A stretch of 64,000 nucleotides of DNA from Enterococcus raffinosus. GTDB taxonomy: Bacteria > Bacillota > Bacilli > Lactobacillales > Enterococcaceae. The stretch spans positions 22,710-86,709 of the forward strand of contig NZ_JAHLOS010000016.1 in NCBI RefSeq assembly GCF_018917525.1, read 5' to 3'. The notes beneath the pieces are model-generated. The model was not told the origin of the DNA. It saw only the letters and a list, made by a program, of their open reading frames with translations, and searched no databases. This document shows positions 1 through 7,490 of the stretch, piece after piece (positions within the stretch are counted from its first letter, which is position 1; each line of letters opens with the position of its first letter). A program made the position numbers and the translations under genes.

Positions 1-1002
1 TTATATTATCTGTTAGACCCGATCGTTAATTATTTCGAAAAAAAGGGTGTAAAACGGATATACTCAATTATTGGCATTGTGCTTGCTTTACTGCTGCTTT
101 TAGGTACCTTCAGTATTTGGGCAGTGCCGAGAATCTACAGTCAGACAGCCAGTTTAGTCTCGGATTTTCCACAGCATGTCGAAAATTTTAATCAGACATT
201 GCAGAATCTCGCCTCAGGAACCCCTTTGGAAAGCCCAATCGAAGATGTTTTCGGCTCTCTGGAGGATGTTGTCTATCAGATCATCAATACCTTATCGAAT
301 TCATTAGGTGATTTCCAGAGCTTTATTGGCAATCTCTTTTCAACCGTCAGCGGCTTTTTCGTGATTTTATTCACGGCGCCGATTATCACTTTCTTTCTAT
401 TAAAGGATGCCCACCATTTTCATGGGTATTTCTTAAAGCTGTTACCGCCGAAATTTCGTGACGATTCCAATGAGCTGGGGGCGATCTTAAACAGCCAAGT
501 CGGCGATTATTTGAAAGGCCAATTTATCGTTGCTCTAGCCAATGGAGTGATCGTTTTTATCGGTTTTCCGATTATTGGTATGCCCTATAGCCTACCACTG
601 GCAATCTTAGTCACAGTTACTTCGGTAATTCCTTATATCGGTCCTTTTATCGCTTTTGTTCCCTGTGCAGTGATCGCCGTGTTACATTCTTTCCAAATGC
701 TGATCGGTCTGATTATTGTTTGGATCGTGGAGCAAATTTTAAATGGTAATGTAATCGAGCCAAAAGTCCTTGGCGATCAATTGAAGGTCCATCCTGTTAC
801 TATCGTATTAGTGTTATTAGTGATGGGAAATCTCTTCGGATTGTTCGGATTGGTTTTCGGTATTCCCACCTACACGATTTTTAAAGCCTTCGGTGTCTTC
901 CTCTTCCGTAAATTCAAGCAGCGCTACAACCGCTACTATGGAAAAGATGATGGCGAATATGAAAATACTGAGTTCTCGCAAGAAGAATACCCAAATAATT
1001 AA
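1..1002 (+). CDS. AI-2E family transporter / PerM-like permease, 5' truncated by window
   Basis: The reading frame is open from base 1, so the start lies upstream of the window; the first visible in-frame start-like codon (GTG at 79) is internal. The visible part has several hydrophobic segments, a soluble stretch rich in Asp/Gln (about residues 50-110), then the C-terminal block with SQVGDYLKGQFIVAL, IPYIGPFIAFVP and a late GNVIEPKVLGDQ motif, characteristic of the AI-2E exporter/PerM family (Pfam AI-2E_transport). These are multi-pass membrane proteins; individual members have been linked to signal export or to Na+/H+ antiport, and the substrate here cannot be told. The tail is acidic and hydrophilic. 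A strong hairpin terminator follows directly. Confidence 0.85.
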   Translation, partial: LYYLLDPIVNYFEKKGVKRIYSIIGIVLALLLLLGTFSIWAVPRIYSQTASLVSDFPQHVENFNQTLQNLASGTPLESPIEDVFGSLEDVVYQIINTLSNSLGDFQSFIGNLFSTVSGFFVILFTAPIITFFLLKDAHHFHGYFLKLLPPKFRDDSNELGAILNSQVGDYLKGQFIVALANGVIVFIGFPIIGMPYSLPLAILVTVTSVIPYIGPFIAFVPCAVIAVLHSFQMLIGLIIVWIVEQILNGNVIEPKVLGDQLKVHPVTIVLVLLVMGNLFGLFGLVFGIPTYTIFKAFGVFLFRKFKQRYNRYYGKDDGEYENTEFSQEEYPNN

Positions 1003-1029
1003 AATCTGCTCCCCTGGGGCAGATTTTTT
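1002..1029 (+). terminator. Rho-independent terminator after the AI-2E family gene
   Basis: Stem AATCTGC (1003-1009) pairs with GCAGATT (1019-1025), followed by a T run. It overlaps the stop codon region of the upstream gene. Confidence 0.85.
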
Positions 1030-1035
1030 CACACG

Positions 1036-1064
1036 AAAAAGGAGCGAATCTCTTCGCTCCTTCC
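1036..1064 (-). terminator. Rho-independent terminator of the lrp-aminotransferase operon
   Basis: Stem AAGGAGCGA (1039-1047) with TCGCTCCTT (1054-1062). Read on the minus strand it is followed by a T run, just after the aminotransferase stop codon. Confidence 0.8.
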
Positions 1065-1066
1065 TC

Positions 1067-2230
1067 TTATTTCAAGCGCATCACAAAACGCTCTAAACGC
1101 TGAATCGCTTCTTTTAATTCGTAAATCGAATAGGCATACGATAACCGCAGGAATCCTTCACCGCTTTTTCCAAAAGCCGATCCAGGAACGACCGCAAGCT
1201 TCTCTTCATCTAATAGACGCAACGCGAACTCTTCACTGCTCAAGCCAAATTGACTAACCTGCGGGAAGAGATAAAACGCGCCTTTGGCTTTATAACAAGG
1301 CAGCCCCATCTTTTCTAACGCATGATGCAGATAATTTCGACGTTCCTCATAGGACAAGCGCATCGGCTCAACGGTTTCCTGCCAATTATTTTTCAGACCT
1401 GCCAATGCCGCATATTGACTCGCTGTCGGTGCTGCCATGATCGTATACTGATGCAGCTTCAGCAGTTGCTCCATAAACACCTCTGGCCCAGCCATAAAGC
1501 CCAAACGCCAACCAGTCATCGCAAACCCTTTTGAAAATCCATTAATGACGATCGTCCGTTCACGCATTTCTGGTAGCTCCGCAATACTGGTAAACGGCTC
1601 ATCGTAAACCAACTCCGCATAAATCTCATCTGTAATCACTAATAGATCATGCTTCTTCACAACATCAGCCACCTTGATCAAGGCTTCGCGACCCATCGTT
1701 CCGCCCGTCGGATTATTGGGATAGGATAAAATCAAAATTTTACTTTTTTCAGTTATCGCTCCTTCTAATTCCTCTGGCGTCAGCATAAACTGATTCTTAG
1801 CCTGTAAGTCAATCGTCACTGGTGTCCCGCCAGCGATCTGAGTAATCGGTTCGTAGCACACAAAGCTTGGTTGAGGAATAATGACCTCATCTCCTGGATC
1901 CACAAAAATCCGCAGTGCCATATCAATCGCCTCGCTACCGCCGACTGTAACCACGACCTCGGTCTTCGGATCATACTGAACCTTGTTGCGATAAAGCAAA
2001 TACTCGCTGATTTTTTTCCGCAATTCGATCAGACCCGCATTGGCCGTATAAAATGTCCGCCCTTCCTGGATCGAACGAACCCCTTCTTGAGCCATATGAG
2101 AAGGCGTATCAAAATCCGGCTCGCCGACACCAAGGGAAATCGCATCCGGCTGATCAGAAACAATGTCAAAGAATTTTCGAATGCCTGAGGGTTGAATATC
2201 CGTGATTTTTTTCGTTAAAAAATTTCTCAT
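1067..2230 (-). CDS. PLP-dependent class I/II aminotransferase
   Basis: A 387-residue fold-type I aminotransferase, the usual length for the family. Visible motifs are PNNPTGG (about residues 171-177), DEIYAEL (about 201-207) that contacts the PLP pyridine nitrogen, the Schiff-base lysine in GFSKGFAMTGWRLG (Lys234), and the C-terminal substrate Arg in GEGFLRLSYA. This resembles the PatA/AraT group that transaminates aromatic, branched or N-acetyl-diaminopimelate type substrates; the exact amino donor cannot be read from sequence. Its ATG overlaps the TGA of the upstream Lrp-type gene by 4 bp, so the two are translationally coupled, and regulation by that Lrp protein in response to an amino acid is likely. 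Confidence 0.9.
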   Translation of the reverse strand: MRNFLTKKITDIQPSGIRKFFDIVSDQPDAISLGVGEPDFDTPSHMAQEGVRSIQEGRTFYTANAGLIELRKKISEYLLYRNKVQYDPKTEVVVTVGGSEAIDMALRIFVDPGDEVIIPQPSFVCYEPITQIAGGTPVTIDLQAKNQFMLTPEELEGAITEKSKILILSYPNNPTGGTMGREALIKVADVVKKHDLLVITDEIYAELVYDEPFTSIAELPEMRERTIVINGFSKGFAMTGWRLGFMAGPEVFMEQLLKLHQYTIMAAPTASQYAALAGLKNNWQETVEPMRLSYEERRNYLHHALEKMGLPCYKAKGAFYLFPQVSQFGLSSEEFALRLLDEEKLAVVPGSAFGKSGEGFLRLSYAYSIYELKEAIQRLERFVMRLK

Positions 2231-2721
2231 GGGCTCACCTGAATTCTAGGGTCGGAGTCATCCTGATACATATCGATGCCCCACTCCTTATATTTGTCTA
2301 GCAAGAAATGCGTCTGCGTCCCTGAAACGTCAGGAATCGACGCTAAGTTGGTCGAAATAAATTTTGAGATCTCTTTGATGTTACGCCCTTGCAGCAGTAG
2401 GATAAAATCAAAGCCGCCGCTGACAAAAAAGAACGATTTGACTTCAGGAAACTTACGGACACGCTCCGCGATCTCGCGATAGCCTTCTTCACCTTTAGGA
2501 ATCGTTTGAACCTCAACTAAAGCTTCGATCCAATCATCCTCCACCTTATCCCAGTCAATCAGAGCCCGATAGCCGCAAATAATTTTTTCTTGTTCCATTC
2601 GTTTGATTTCAGCAGAAACGATCACTTCATCTTCGCCCAGCATCACCGCATATTCTTCAATACTTAACCGACAGTCGGATTCGATTAGCTTCAATAGTTG
2701 CTTGCGTTTACTTTGTTCCAT
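2227..2721 (-). CDS. Lrp/AsnC family transcriptional regulator
   Basis: A 164-residue protein with an N-terminal winged HTH (about 5-60, CRLSIEEYAVMLGEDEVIVSAEIKRME) and a C-terminal RAM/AsnC ligand-binding domain (about 65-145). This is the family's normal architecture. Lrp proteins form octamers and respond to amino acids. The start ATG has an AAGGAGACG-type ribosome binding site. It overlaps the downstream aminotransferase gene and presumably controls it and itself from the AT-rich 230-bp divergent region upstream. The HTH begins EYAVMLGEDE, somewhat atypical, but the overall family call is firm. Confidence 0.88.
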   Translation of the reverse strand: MEQSKRKQLLKLIESDCRLSIEEYAVMLGEDEVIVSAEIKRMEQEKIICGYRALIDWDKVEDDWIEALVEVQTIPKGEEGYREIAERVRKFPEVKSFFFVSGGFDFILLLQGRNIKEISKFISTNLASIPDVSGTQTHFLLDKYKEWGIDMYQDDSDPRIQVSP

Positions 2722-2956
2722 ATGAACGTCTCCTTCAATTTAACAATTTATTAGCTTTTTTTAATCTTTCGTTTATTATTCCCAAAAAAAGAAAAACTGT
2801 CAAACTATTTCGAAAATTTCCTATGATAATTTAAATTCTATTATCTTTTCAATTTGCGAGAAAAAAATCCATTTTTTATAACACAAGTGATCCGTTTCAT
2901 AGTACAATAAACTGGATGAGCAACAAGTAAAATGCGTTAAGACAGGAGGATTGGGA

Positions 2957-3286
2957 ATGGAACAAGTAGTTGAGATGTTTATTGAAAAACAGAGGCAGCG
3001 TTTGGCTGACGGCAAGATTCGCCAAGAGGAGTACGAGGCATTTTTAGATGGGATCAATGATGCCCTCTCATTTTTAGGGATGCATTATGTAAATAGCTCG
3101 GAAACCGTCGAACAAGACGACCGCAAACCAGCAACCTTTAATGAGATCGAAGAAAAATATAAAAAATTCCGGGAAGTAGCGATGTACAAAAACAGCTTCC
3201 TACGTGTATCAGATATCATCAAACATTCTGGTCAAATGACCGATGAACTACAAAAAATCACCAAGACAGTCAAAGAAGAGCTATAA
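2957..3286 (+). CDS. Conserved hypothetical small protein
   Basis: A soluble, charged 109-residue protein with predicted helical segments and no motif I can name. The start is placed at ATG 2957, because AGGAGG (2944-2949) is 7 nt upstream; a TTG at 2951 is too close to the ribosome binding site. It stands alone between the divergent promoter of the Lrp-type gene and a strong terminator. It is probably cytoplasmic. No function is proposed. Confidence 0.7.
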   Translation: MEQVVEMFIEKQRQRLADGKIRQEEYEAFLDGINDALSFLGMHYVNSSETVEQDDRKPATFNEIEEKYKKFREVAMYKNSFLRVSDIIKHSGQMTDELQKITKTVKEEL

Positions 3287-3312
3287 AGAAGCGAATCATC
3301 GCTTCTTTTTTT
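3285..3312 (+). terminator. Rho-independent terminator
   Basis: Perfect stem AAGAAGCGA (3286-3294) with TCGCTTCTT (3299-3307), loop ATCA, followed by a T run. It directly follows the small hypothetical gene. Confidence 0.88.
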
Positions 3313-3410
3313 AGCTCTTCTTATGATTCAAGTTGAATCCTTCAACTGCCTTGATGGTTCTGATATAACGTTTATAATTCGAACACTTTTCTCAAGCATA
3401 AAGAAACTAC

Positions 3411-3584
3411 CTAAACCAAGTTCTCTCCATCTGAATACTCGTTGTTCATTTCCTTCTGTTCCTGCTCCGAATACCGATAGATGATTTCTTTATCCGCCAA
3501 ACTCCCTACCTGAACAAGACACATTACCGCTACGCCGATAAAGCCTCCAAGTAGAAATAATCCCAGACCAATGAGTATAGTCAT
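3411..3584 (-). CDS. DUF3789-like membrane mini-protein (57 aa)
   Basis: A short reading frame on the minus strand: ATG at 3584, preceded by AAAAGGGGAA as ribosome binding site, and TAG ending at 3411. The product begins MTILIGLGLFLLGGFIGV, a single glycine-rich transmembrane helix, continues with AVMCLVQVGSLADKE, and ends in an acidic hydrophilic tail. This pattern matches, from memory, the DUF3789 family of small membrane proteins frequently found in conjugative elements and prophages of Firmicutes. The long tail after ADKE is unlike the shortest members. Its presence hints that this stretch is a mobile-element remnant. Confidence 0.6.
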   Translation of the reverse strand: MTILIGLGLFLLGGFIGVAVMCLVQVGSLADKEIIYRYSEQEQKEMNNEYSDGENLV

Positions 3585-3891
3585 TTTCTATTCCCCTTTT
3601 CTCAAATCTCTTACCTTAATTATACAGACGTCCGTTCAAAAAAATCTGAAAATTTTGTATAGTTTTGTGAAGTTCGTTGAGATTTGGTAAAGAAAAGGGC
3701 TAAATGGTCAACACACGAATATGGTGATACTGTTTTGACTGCATTTACTGATAAATCTGAAACACTCAAAAGGAAAAAATCCTGCGCCACAAAGGAGTTA
3801 GCTGGAACAATTTTATTATTTCCAGTGTCTAAAGCACCTTTTGCAACTGTTGAAAAAAATGGAATTAAAAGCAGGATCTTTAATGATGCTT
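3585..3891. other. Gene-poor stretch, no supported gene
   Basis: AT-rich DNA upstream of the DUF3789-like gene. An open frame on the plus strand (about 3684-3920) lacks a ribosome binding site and coding character, so I do not call it. Nothing else is recognisable here. Confidence 0.4.
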
Positions 3892-4341
3892 TTATTCTCT
3901 TTGCTTTTCAAAACCTTTGAGTATCAGTGACACAAAAACAAAGCACAACAGGGCTCCACCAAACATCATACCAAGATATAGAATACCCGAATGATCACTA
4001 GAATCCGCCAACAATATAAAAACAAAAATACCACCCGACATTACTGTACCAGCCAAGGAGCCTAGGGTTATGGCTCCAAAGCCTCTAAACAACCGTATTT
4101 TAGAAAGCCTTCGAGAAAGCCCTTTAATTCTCTCACTCACAAGCTCTATCAGGCCAATCATTATGACAAAAGCACACAACAAACCACCTATTATGATTAA
4201 TGCGGAAATGGCAGCATCCTGCATAAATGCTGGTCTCCTAACTATGCAAAGAATCAGTCCTGCGTAATAGACAAGCCATCCAATGTTACCCAATATATCA
4301 TAGCACCACCATTGCCTATCTGATATTTTCAGCTCATACAC
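3892..4341 (-). CDS. Orphan multi-pass membrane protein of unknown function
   Basis: The frame is open from 4434, but the first ~31 residues look non-genuine. A GTG at 4341 with GGGGGA 9 nt upstream gives a better start (MYELKISDRQWWCYDILGN). The roughly 149-residue product has about four transmembrane segments: WLVYYAGLILCIV, AISALIIIGGLLCAFVIMIGL, FGAITLGSLAGTVMSGGIFVFILL and ILYLGMMFGGALLCFVFVSLIL. A basic loop SERIKGLSRRLSKIRLFRG lies in the middle. I do not recognise a named family. It lies in a degraded region next to a DUF3789-like gene, so acquisition by transfer is possible. Confidence 0.5.
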   Translation of the reverse strand: MYELKISDRQWWCYDILGNIGWLVYYAGLILCIVRRPAFMQDAAISALIIIGGLLCAFVIMIGLIELVSERIKGLSRRLSKIRLFRGFGAITLGSLAGTVMSGGIFVFILLADSSDHSGILYLGMMFGGALLCFVFVSLILKGFEKQRE

Positions 4342-4387
4342 GCTTCTTAATCCCCCATTTCCTTTACACGTCTTATCTTTACCTAAT

Positions 4388-4480
4388 AGCATAACATACG
4401 AACCGAGACCGCGTTTCGACACAGTGCAAGTCAATGAAGCCTATTTGGACAGTAAAGAAGACAAGCGAGAAGAACAATAA
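4388..4480 (+). pseudogene. Possible C-terminal remnant of a lost gene
   Basis: A plus-strand frame ending with TAA at 4478-4480 encodes a protein-like tail, TYEPRPRFDTVQVNEAYLDS followed by KEDKREEQ. It has no start codon or ribosome binding site of its own and faces into the minus-strand membrane protein. The charged, low-hydrophobicity composition looks like a genuine C-terminus left after a deletion. The parent family is not identified. Confidence 0.25.
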
Positions 4481-4504
4481 CTCTTCGCAAAAAAATGGGT
4501 TTAA

Positions 4505-5134
4505 CTATTTCAAATAATGAAGAATCTCCAGTGGATATTCTAAAAAGATATCTGCACTTGAGAATAATGGATTTTCCTTTGCTCCCCACTTTGCTAAGGC
4601 GAATTGAGCCCCAGCCTTTTGTGAGCTATGCATATCATAGATGGAATCACCAATATAAATGGCTTCTTCTGGTGAACATTTCAATTCTTGTAGTGCATAA
4701 AGAATCGGTTCAGGGTTTGGTTTATGTTTCTTTGTATCAGAAGCTGTAACTAAAACATCAAAGTACTCATTTAAGCCGAATTGGGTAAATTCCGTTTCCA
4801 TTTCTTCATTGGTTTTAGAGGTAACGACTCCTAGCTGGATTCCTTTTTCCTTTAGCTTAATCAATGATTCTTTTATTTGAGGGAATACTGTTGCATGCTG
4901 AATGTATCGCTTTACATTTTCTGCCCAGCTGGAATGCAGCATATCTACTTCAGCTTCTGAGGATGAATAACGCTTTATAGCTTTCTTTCCTGGAATACCT
5001 AGAATATACTCCAAATTCTCCTCTGGAACTTCAAGATTTTTTTCATCTTTTAATGTTTTTTGCAAGGATTTAATCATAACAAACTCGGTATCGATTATTG
5101 TCCCGTCTACATCGAATATTACTGTTTTAATCAT
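4505..5134 (-). CDS. HAD superfamily phosphatase, beta-phosphoglucomutase-like subgroup
   Basis: About 209 residues. Motif I is VIFDVDGTIIDTE near the N-terminus, with catalytic Asp pair DxD; motif II is VVTSK; the Lys of motif III lies near KHKPNPEPIL; motif IV is YIGDSIYDM. An alpha-helical type C1 cap lies between motifs I and II, as in phosphoglycolate phosphatase and beta-phosphoglucomutase relatives. Substrates are small sugar phosphates or similar. The start is taken at ATG 5134, which overlaps the TGA of the upstream DeoR gene by 4 bp; an upstream in-frame GTG at 5146 would sit inside the ribosome binding site (AAGGTGGGTGAAAGC). The two genes form an operon. Confidence 0.85.
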   Translation of the reverse strand: MIKTVIFDVDGTIIDTEFVMIKSLQKTLKDEKNLEVPEENLEYILGIPGKKAIKRYSSSEAEVDMLHSSWAENVKRYIQHATVFPQIKESLIKLKEKGIQLGVVTSKTNEEMETEFTQFGLNEYFDVLVTASDTKKHKPNPEPILYALQELKCSPEEAIYIGDSIYDMHSSQKAGAQFALAKWGAKENPLFSSADIFLEYPLEILHYLK

Positions 5135-5904
5135 GCTTTCACCCACCTTGAATTGATTATTGAGACATTACTCTCTGTTATTTTTCTTTCTAAATCATCT
5201 GGCAGTCGACTTTCTACAACAAGAAAGTCTATCTCTTCAAAATTCAGGCCTTTATAGTTATGGCTTAATCCGATTTTTGTATTATCAATCAGCAGCACCA
5301 CAATTTTGGATTGTTCTCTGATCTTTTTCTTAAAGTCTATATCTTCGTCGTAGGCGTAAAAAATACCTGAAGTTGTGATTCCTGCCGCACTGATAAACGC
5401 AATATCGAAGGTAAATGAATCTAATTCCAGCATTGGTTTTGTCCCAACCGTACTTCGTTTAACAGGATCGATCGTTCCGCCTAAAATCTTGGTTTTACAC
5501 TTCGTATTTCTCAATAGCTGATCGCTAATATCTAGTGAATTAGTAACAGCGATAACCTGTTCAAGATGCCCAATGTGTCTAGGAATATGGCTGACGGTTG
5601 TCGAAATGTCTAAATAAATATGCGAATTTTCTTTTACTAGACTACTGGCTGTTTTCGCCAAGATATTTTTTTCAACGCTTAGATCCTCCGTGCGTTCCAG
5701 ATATTCGTCCAAACGGCTAAAGGTATTGGGTAAACTTATTCCTCCGTATGTCCGATCAATTGCGTTACTTTGAGCTAATTTTACAATATCTCTTCGCGCC
5801 GTATCTCTTGAAGAATCCGTTAATGACACTATTTCCTTCAAGCTGAGAGTACCATGCTTTTTTAGTTCATCTAATATCAGTTCCAGACGTTCTTTTTGGA
5901 TCAT
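5131..5904 (-). CDS. DeoR/GlpR family sugar-responsive repressor
   Basis: About 257 residues. An N-terminal DeoR HTH (LSLKEIVSLTDSSRDTARRD, about 18-40) is followed by a DeoR-type sensor domain (about 70-230) with IYLDISTT, the I.TNS motif (VTNSLDIS) and the GG near residue 140. Such regulators sense sugar phosphates. The ATG at 5904 is preferred because AGGAGG lies 6 nt upstream; the ATG at 5910 abuts it. The only partner is the HAD phosphatase, so the regulated metabolite is unclear. A 13-bp inverted repeat upstream is a likely self-operator. Confidence 0.85.
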   Translation of the reverse strand: MIQKERLELILDELKKHGTLSLKEIVSLTDSSRDTARRDIVKLAQSNAIDRTYGGISLPNTFSRLDEYLERTEDLSVEKNILAKTASSLVKENSHIYLDISTTVSHIPRHIGHLEQVIAVTNSLDISDQLLRNTKCKTKILGGTIDPVKRSTVGTKPMLELDSFTFDIAFISAAGITTSGIFYAYDEDIDFKKKIREQSKIVVLLIDNTKIGLSHNYKGLNFEEIDFLVVESRLPDDLERKITESNVSIINSRWVKA

Positions 5905-5932
5905 AGCCATCCTCCTATCGCATTAAGTCATT

Positions 5933-5968
5933 TTAAGTATATTTATAATTTAACTTAAATATGCTTAA
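5933..5968. promoter_or_regulatory. Inverted repeat, candidate DeoR operator
   Basis: The arm TTAAGTATATTTA (5933-5945) is mirrored by TAAATATGCTTAA (5956-5968) with one mismatch, just upstream of the DeoR-type gene. Position and symmetry suggest autoregulation. Confidence 0.5.
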
Positions 5969-6030
5969 TTGTCAATTTCAACGTTTGCATAATAATAGAA
6001 AATACTCAACAATGCATCATAGTCTCTACT

Positions 6031-6082
6031 AAAAAAACTGATCAAAAGTAGATATCTTTTTCTACTTTTGACCAGTTTTTTT
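6031..6082. terminator. Bidirectional Rho-independent terminator
   Basis: A 17-bp stem with one mismatch pairs 6036-6052 (AACTGATCAAAAGTAGA) with 6061-6077. T runs flank it on both strands. Confidence 0.75.
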
Positions 6083-6160
6083 GTTGTTGAAATGCTGCTT
6101 TTTAAGTTAATTAGCGTGCGCTTTCTACTCTCCAAAAAACGATAATTTTCTTCTGAATGT

Positions 6161-6198
6161 TAAAAACACCTGCGATTTTGGAAACCTCGCAGGTGTTG
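6161..6198 (-). terminator. Rho-independent terminator after the nucleotidyltransferase-like remnant
   Basis: Stem AACACCTGCGA (6165-6175) with TCGCAGGTGTT (6187-6197). The minus strand continues with a T run. Confidence 0.8.
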
Positions 6199-6206
6199 TA
6201 GTTGAT

Positions 6207-6506
6207 TTATGTATCAATATTGTATCGTTTCAAGAAATCCTTCATCGTGTGAAAATTATAATTCATATTATCAGGGTTCAGGATATCACCCTTATACAAC
6301 TTTATCAGTGTACTTAATTTCTTAGGATCACATGACTCTATTATTTTTTGATGTATCAGATCATTAAAAATATCTAGCTTATGATTATCATTAATCTCTT
6401 CTAAAATAAAATCTATATCAAAAGTTGATCTAAAATCTGATAAAAGAACTCTCCCTGCAAATCCACCAATCAGGTAAACTTCTGAGTAAATGTCCTGCTG
6501 TTTCAT
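6207..6506 (-). CDS. Nucleotidyltransferase-like protein (DUF6036/AbiEii-type), short
   Basis: A 99-residue protein. The N-terminal block YLIGGFAGRVLLSDFRSTFDIDFIL resembles the GG...R.T.DID core of DUF6036/AbiEii-type nucleotidyltransferases, in which the paired Asp residues bind metal. At 99 residues it is much shorter than typical members (about 150-250), so it is either a minimal form or a truncated remnant. Its ATG directly follows the TAA of the frameshifted upstream gene (TAAATG), which implies an original two-gene operon with coupled translation. Related pairs can act as toxin-antitoxin or abortive-infection modules; that role is inference. Confidence 0.5.
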   Translation of the reverse strand: MKQQDIYSEVYLIGGFAGRVLLSDFRSTFDIDFILEEINDNHKLDIFNDLIHQKIIESCDPKKLSTLIKLYKGDILNPDNMNYNFHTMKDFLKRYNIDT

Positions 6507-6817
6507 TTATTCATTCAACAGTTCTAATCGTTCGGTTAAATACTCTAAATTATCATTCATTTCTCTAAAAGCCTCAAAGTAGAATGATACATTTTATCAT
6601 TTTTCGCTGTCACCAAAAGCCCATTAACATATTTATATAGTGGATTAGAAGAGGTATCCTTTCGCTCCATGCTAAATAATACAGAAGGGTGTCCCAGTAA
6701 CAAACAAAAAACTTCTTGCTGTTCAGAATACCTTGCGTGATTCTTATCTACACGTAAATTTTTAAGTTGTTTTCTTTGCAATCGTAATTTTCGAAAAGCT
6801 ATTTTTAACTTGAACAT
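6507..6817 (-). pseudogene. Frameshifted small gene upstream of the nucleotidyltransferase remnant
   Basis: The frame from ATG 6817 runs 86 codons and stops at 6557 (ending STLRLLEK). Switching frame near 6575-6580 continues as SFYFEAFREMNDNLEYLTER and LELLNE, ending in TAA at 6509-6507. That stop abuts the ATG of the next gene. The total length (311 nt) is not a multiple of three, so a single-base indel is indicated. The restored protein would be about 103 residues with a basic N-terminus. The family is not recognised; it is probably the partner of the nucleotidyltransferase-like gene. Confidence 0.55.
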
Positions 6818-6946
6818 GATCTCCCCTCCTTGCGCTATTATAACACGATTTAACTACCTAAGAAAATTACTTAAAATCGGGATAATTTGAAACAAGTATC
6901 AACTGTCCAAGTCCATTTGTTATCGTGCTATCACTCCTGCTTCGCC

Positions 6947-6990
6947 AAAAAAAGATTCCCTATCGTTCGTAAGTCAACGACAGGAAATCC
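6947..6990 (-). terminator. Rho-independent terminator downstream of the stress operon
   Basis: GATTCCCTATCGTT (6954-6967) pairs with AACGACAGGAAATC (6975-6988) with two mismatches. The minus strand follows with seven T. It lies 10 nt beyond the stop of the 45-aa reading frame. Confidence 0.75.
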
Positions 6991-6999
6991 TTTTATCAT

Positions 7000-7137
7000 T
7001 CAAAACATTCGATTCATTTTCAACAGCACTCTTTGTTGATTTAAACTCTCATACTCCTTAGCTTGCTGCTGAAAGTGAATCTGTGCTGCTATAAGAAAAC
7101 TTCTTCGGGGGAAACACTCTTTGTTACAGGTACTCAT
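7000..7137 (-). CDS. Candidate 45-aa protein at the end of the gls operon
   Basis: A short minus-strand frame runs from ATG 7137 to TGA 7000-7002. It encodes MSTCNKECFPRRSFLIAAQI, then HFQQQAKEYESLNQQRVLLK and MNRMF. It lies in what would otherwise be a 400-bp gap between GlsB and the terminator, which begins 10 nt after its stop. AAGG directly precedes the ATG, which is a weak point. The helical, Gln-rich composition looks protein-like. Similarity to known families is not recognised. Confidence 0.4.
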   Translation of the reverse strand: MSTCNKECFPRRSFLIAAQIHFQQQAKEYESLNQQRVLLKMNRMF

Positions 7138-7226
7138 CCTTAATTCTTTGTTCTATCACGTTTCTATGTTATTTCTTCGTTACTTGTTCCTAACGCTCTC
7201 TGAGACGTTTGTGGACCATTGTTAAT

Positions 7227-7472
7227 CTATTTTGATCTGCCTAAGAAAAATGACACGATTAACACCAAAATGACCGCTCCAATAATTGACGGTACAAGTG
7301 CCATACCAGCCAATGAAGGCCCCCATGATCCTAGTAACGCTTGACCTAATGCTGATCCGACTAAACCGGCTACGATGTTGGCGATCCAGCCCATGCTATT
7401 TCCTCTACCTGTGATCGCTCCAGCGATTGCTCCGATTACTGCTCCAATAATTAATGACCATAATAAACCCAT
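7227..7472 (-). CDS. glsB: GlsB/YeaQ/YmgE family stress membrane protein
   Basis: An 81-residue protein with three hydrophobic helices. The family signature is visible: GAVIGAIAGAITGRGNSMGW, then a Gly-rich second helix NIVAGLVGSALGQALLG and a third helix ending in FFLGRSK. These are transglycosylase-associated/GlsB proteins induced by general stress. In E. faecalis the homologue accompanies Gls24 and helps with bile and envelope stress tolerance. It is the distal conserved gene of this six-gene operon, 18 bp after gls24, with an AGGAGG-type ribosome binding site. Confidence 0.9.
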   Translation of the reverse strand: MGLLWSLIIGAVIGAIAGAITGRGNSMGWIANIVAGLVGSALGQALLGSWGPSLAGMALVPSIIGAVILVLIVSFFLGRSK

Positions 7473-7490
7473 GTTATTTTCCTCCTTCGA

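Noticed and set aside
3684..3920. 78-codon open frame on the plus strand
   Set aside because: No ribosome binding site, no recognisable composition, and it runs into the end of the opposite-strand membrane protein.
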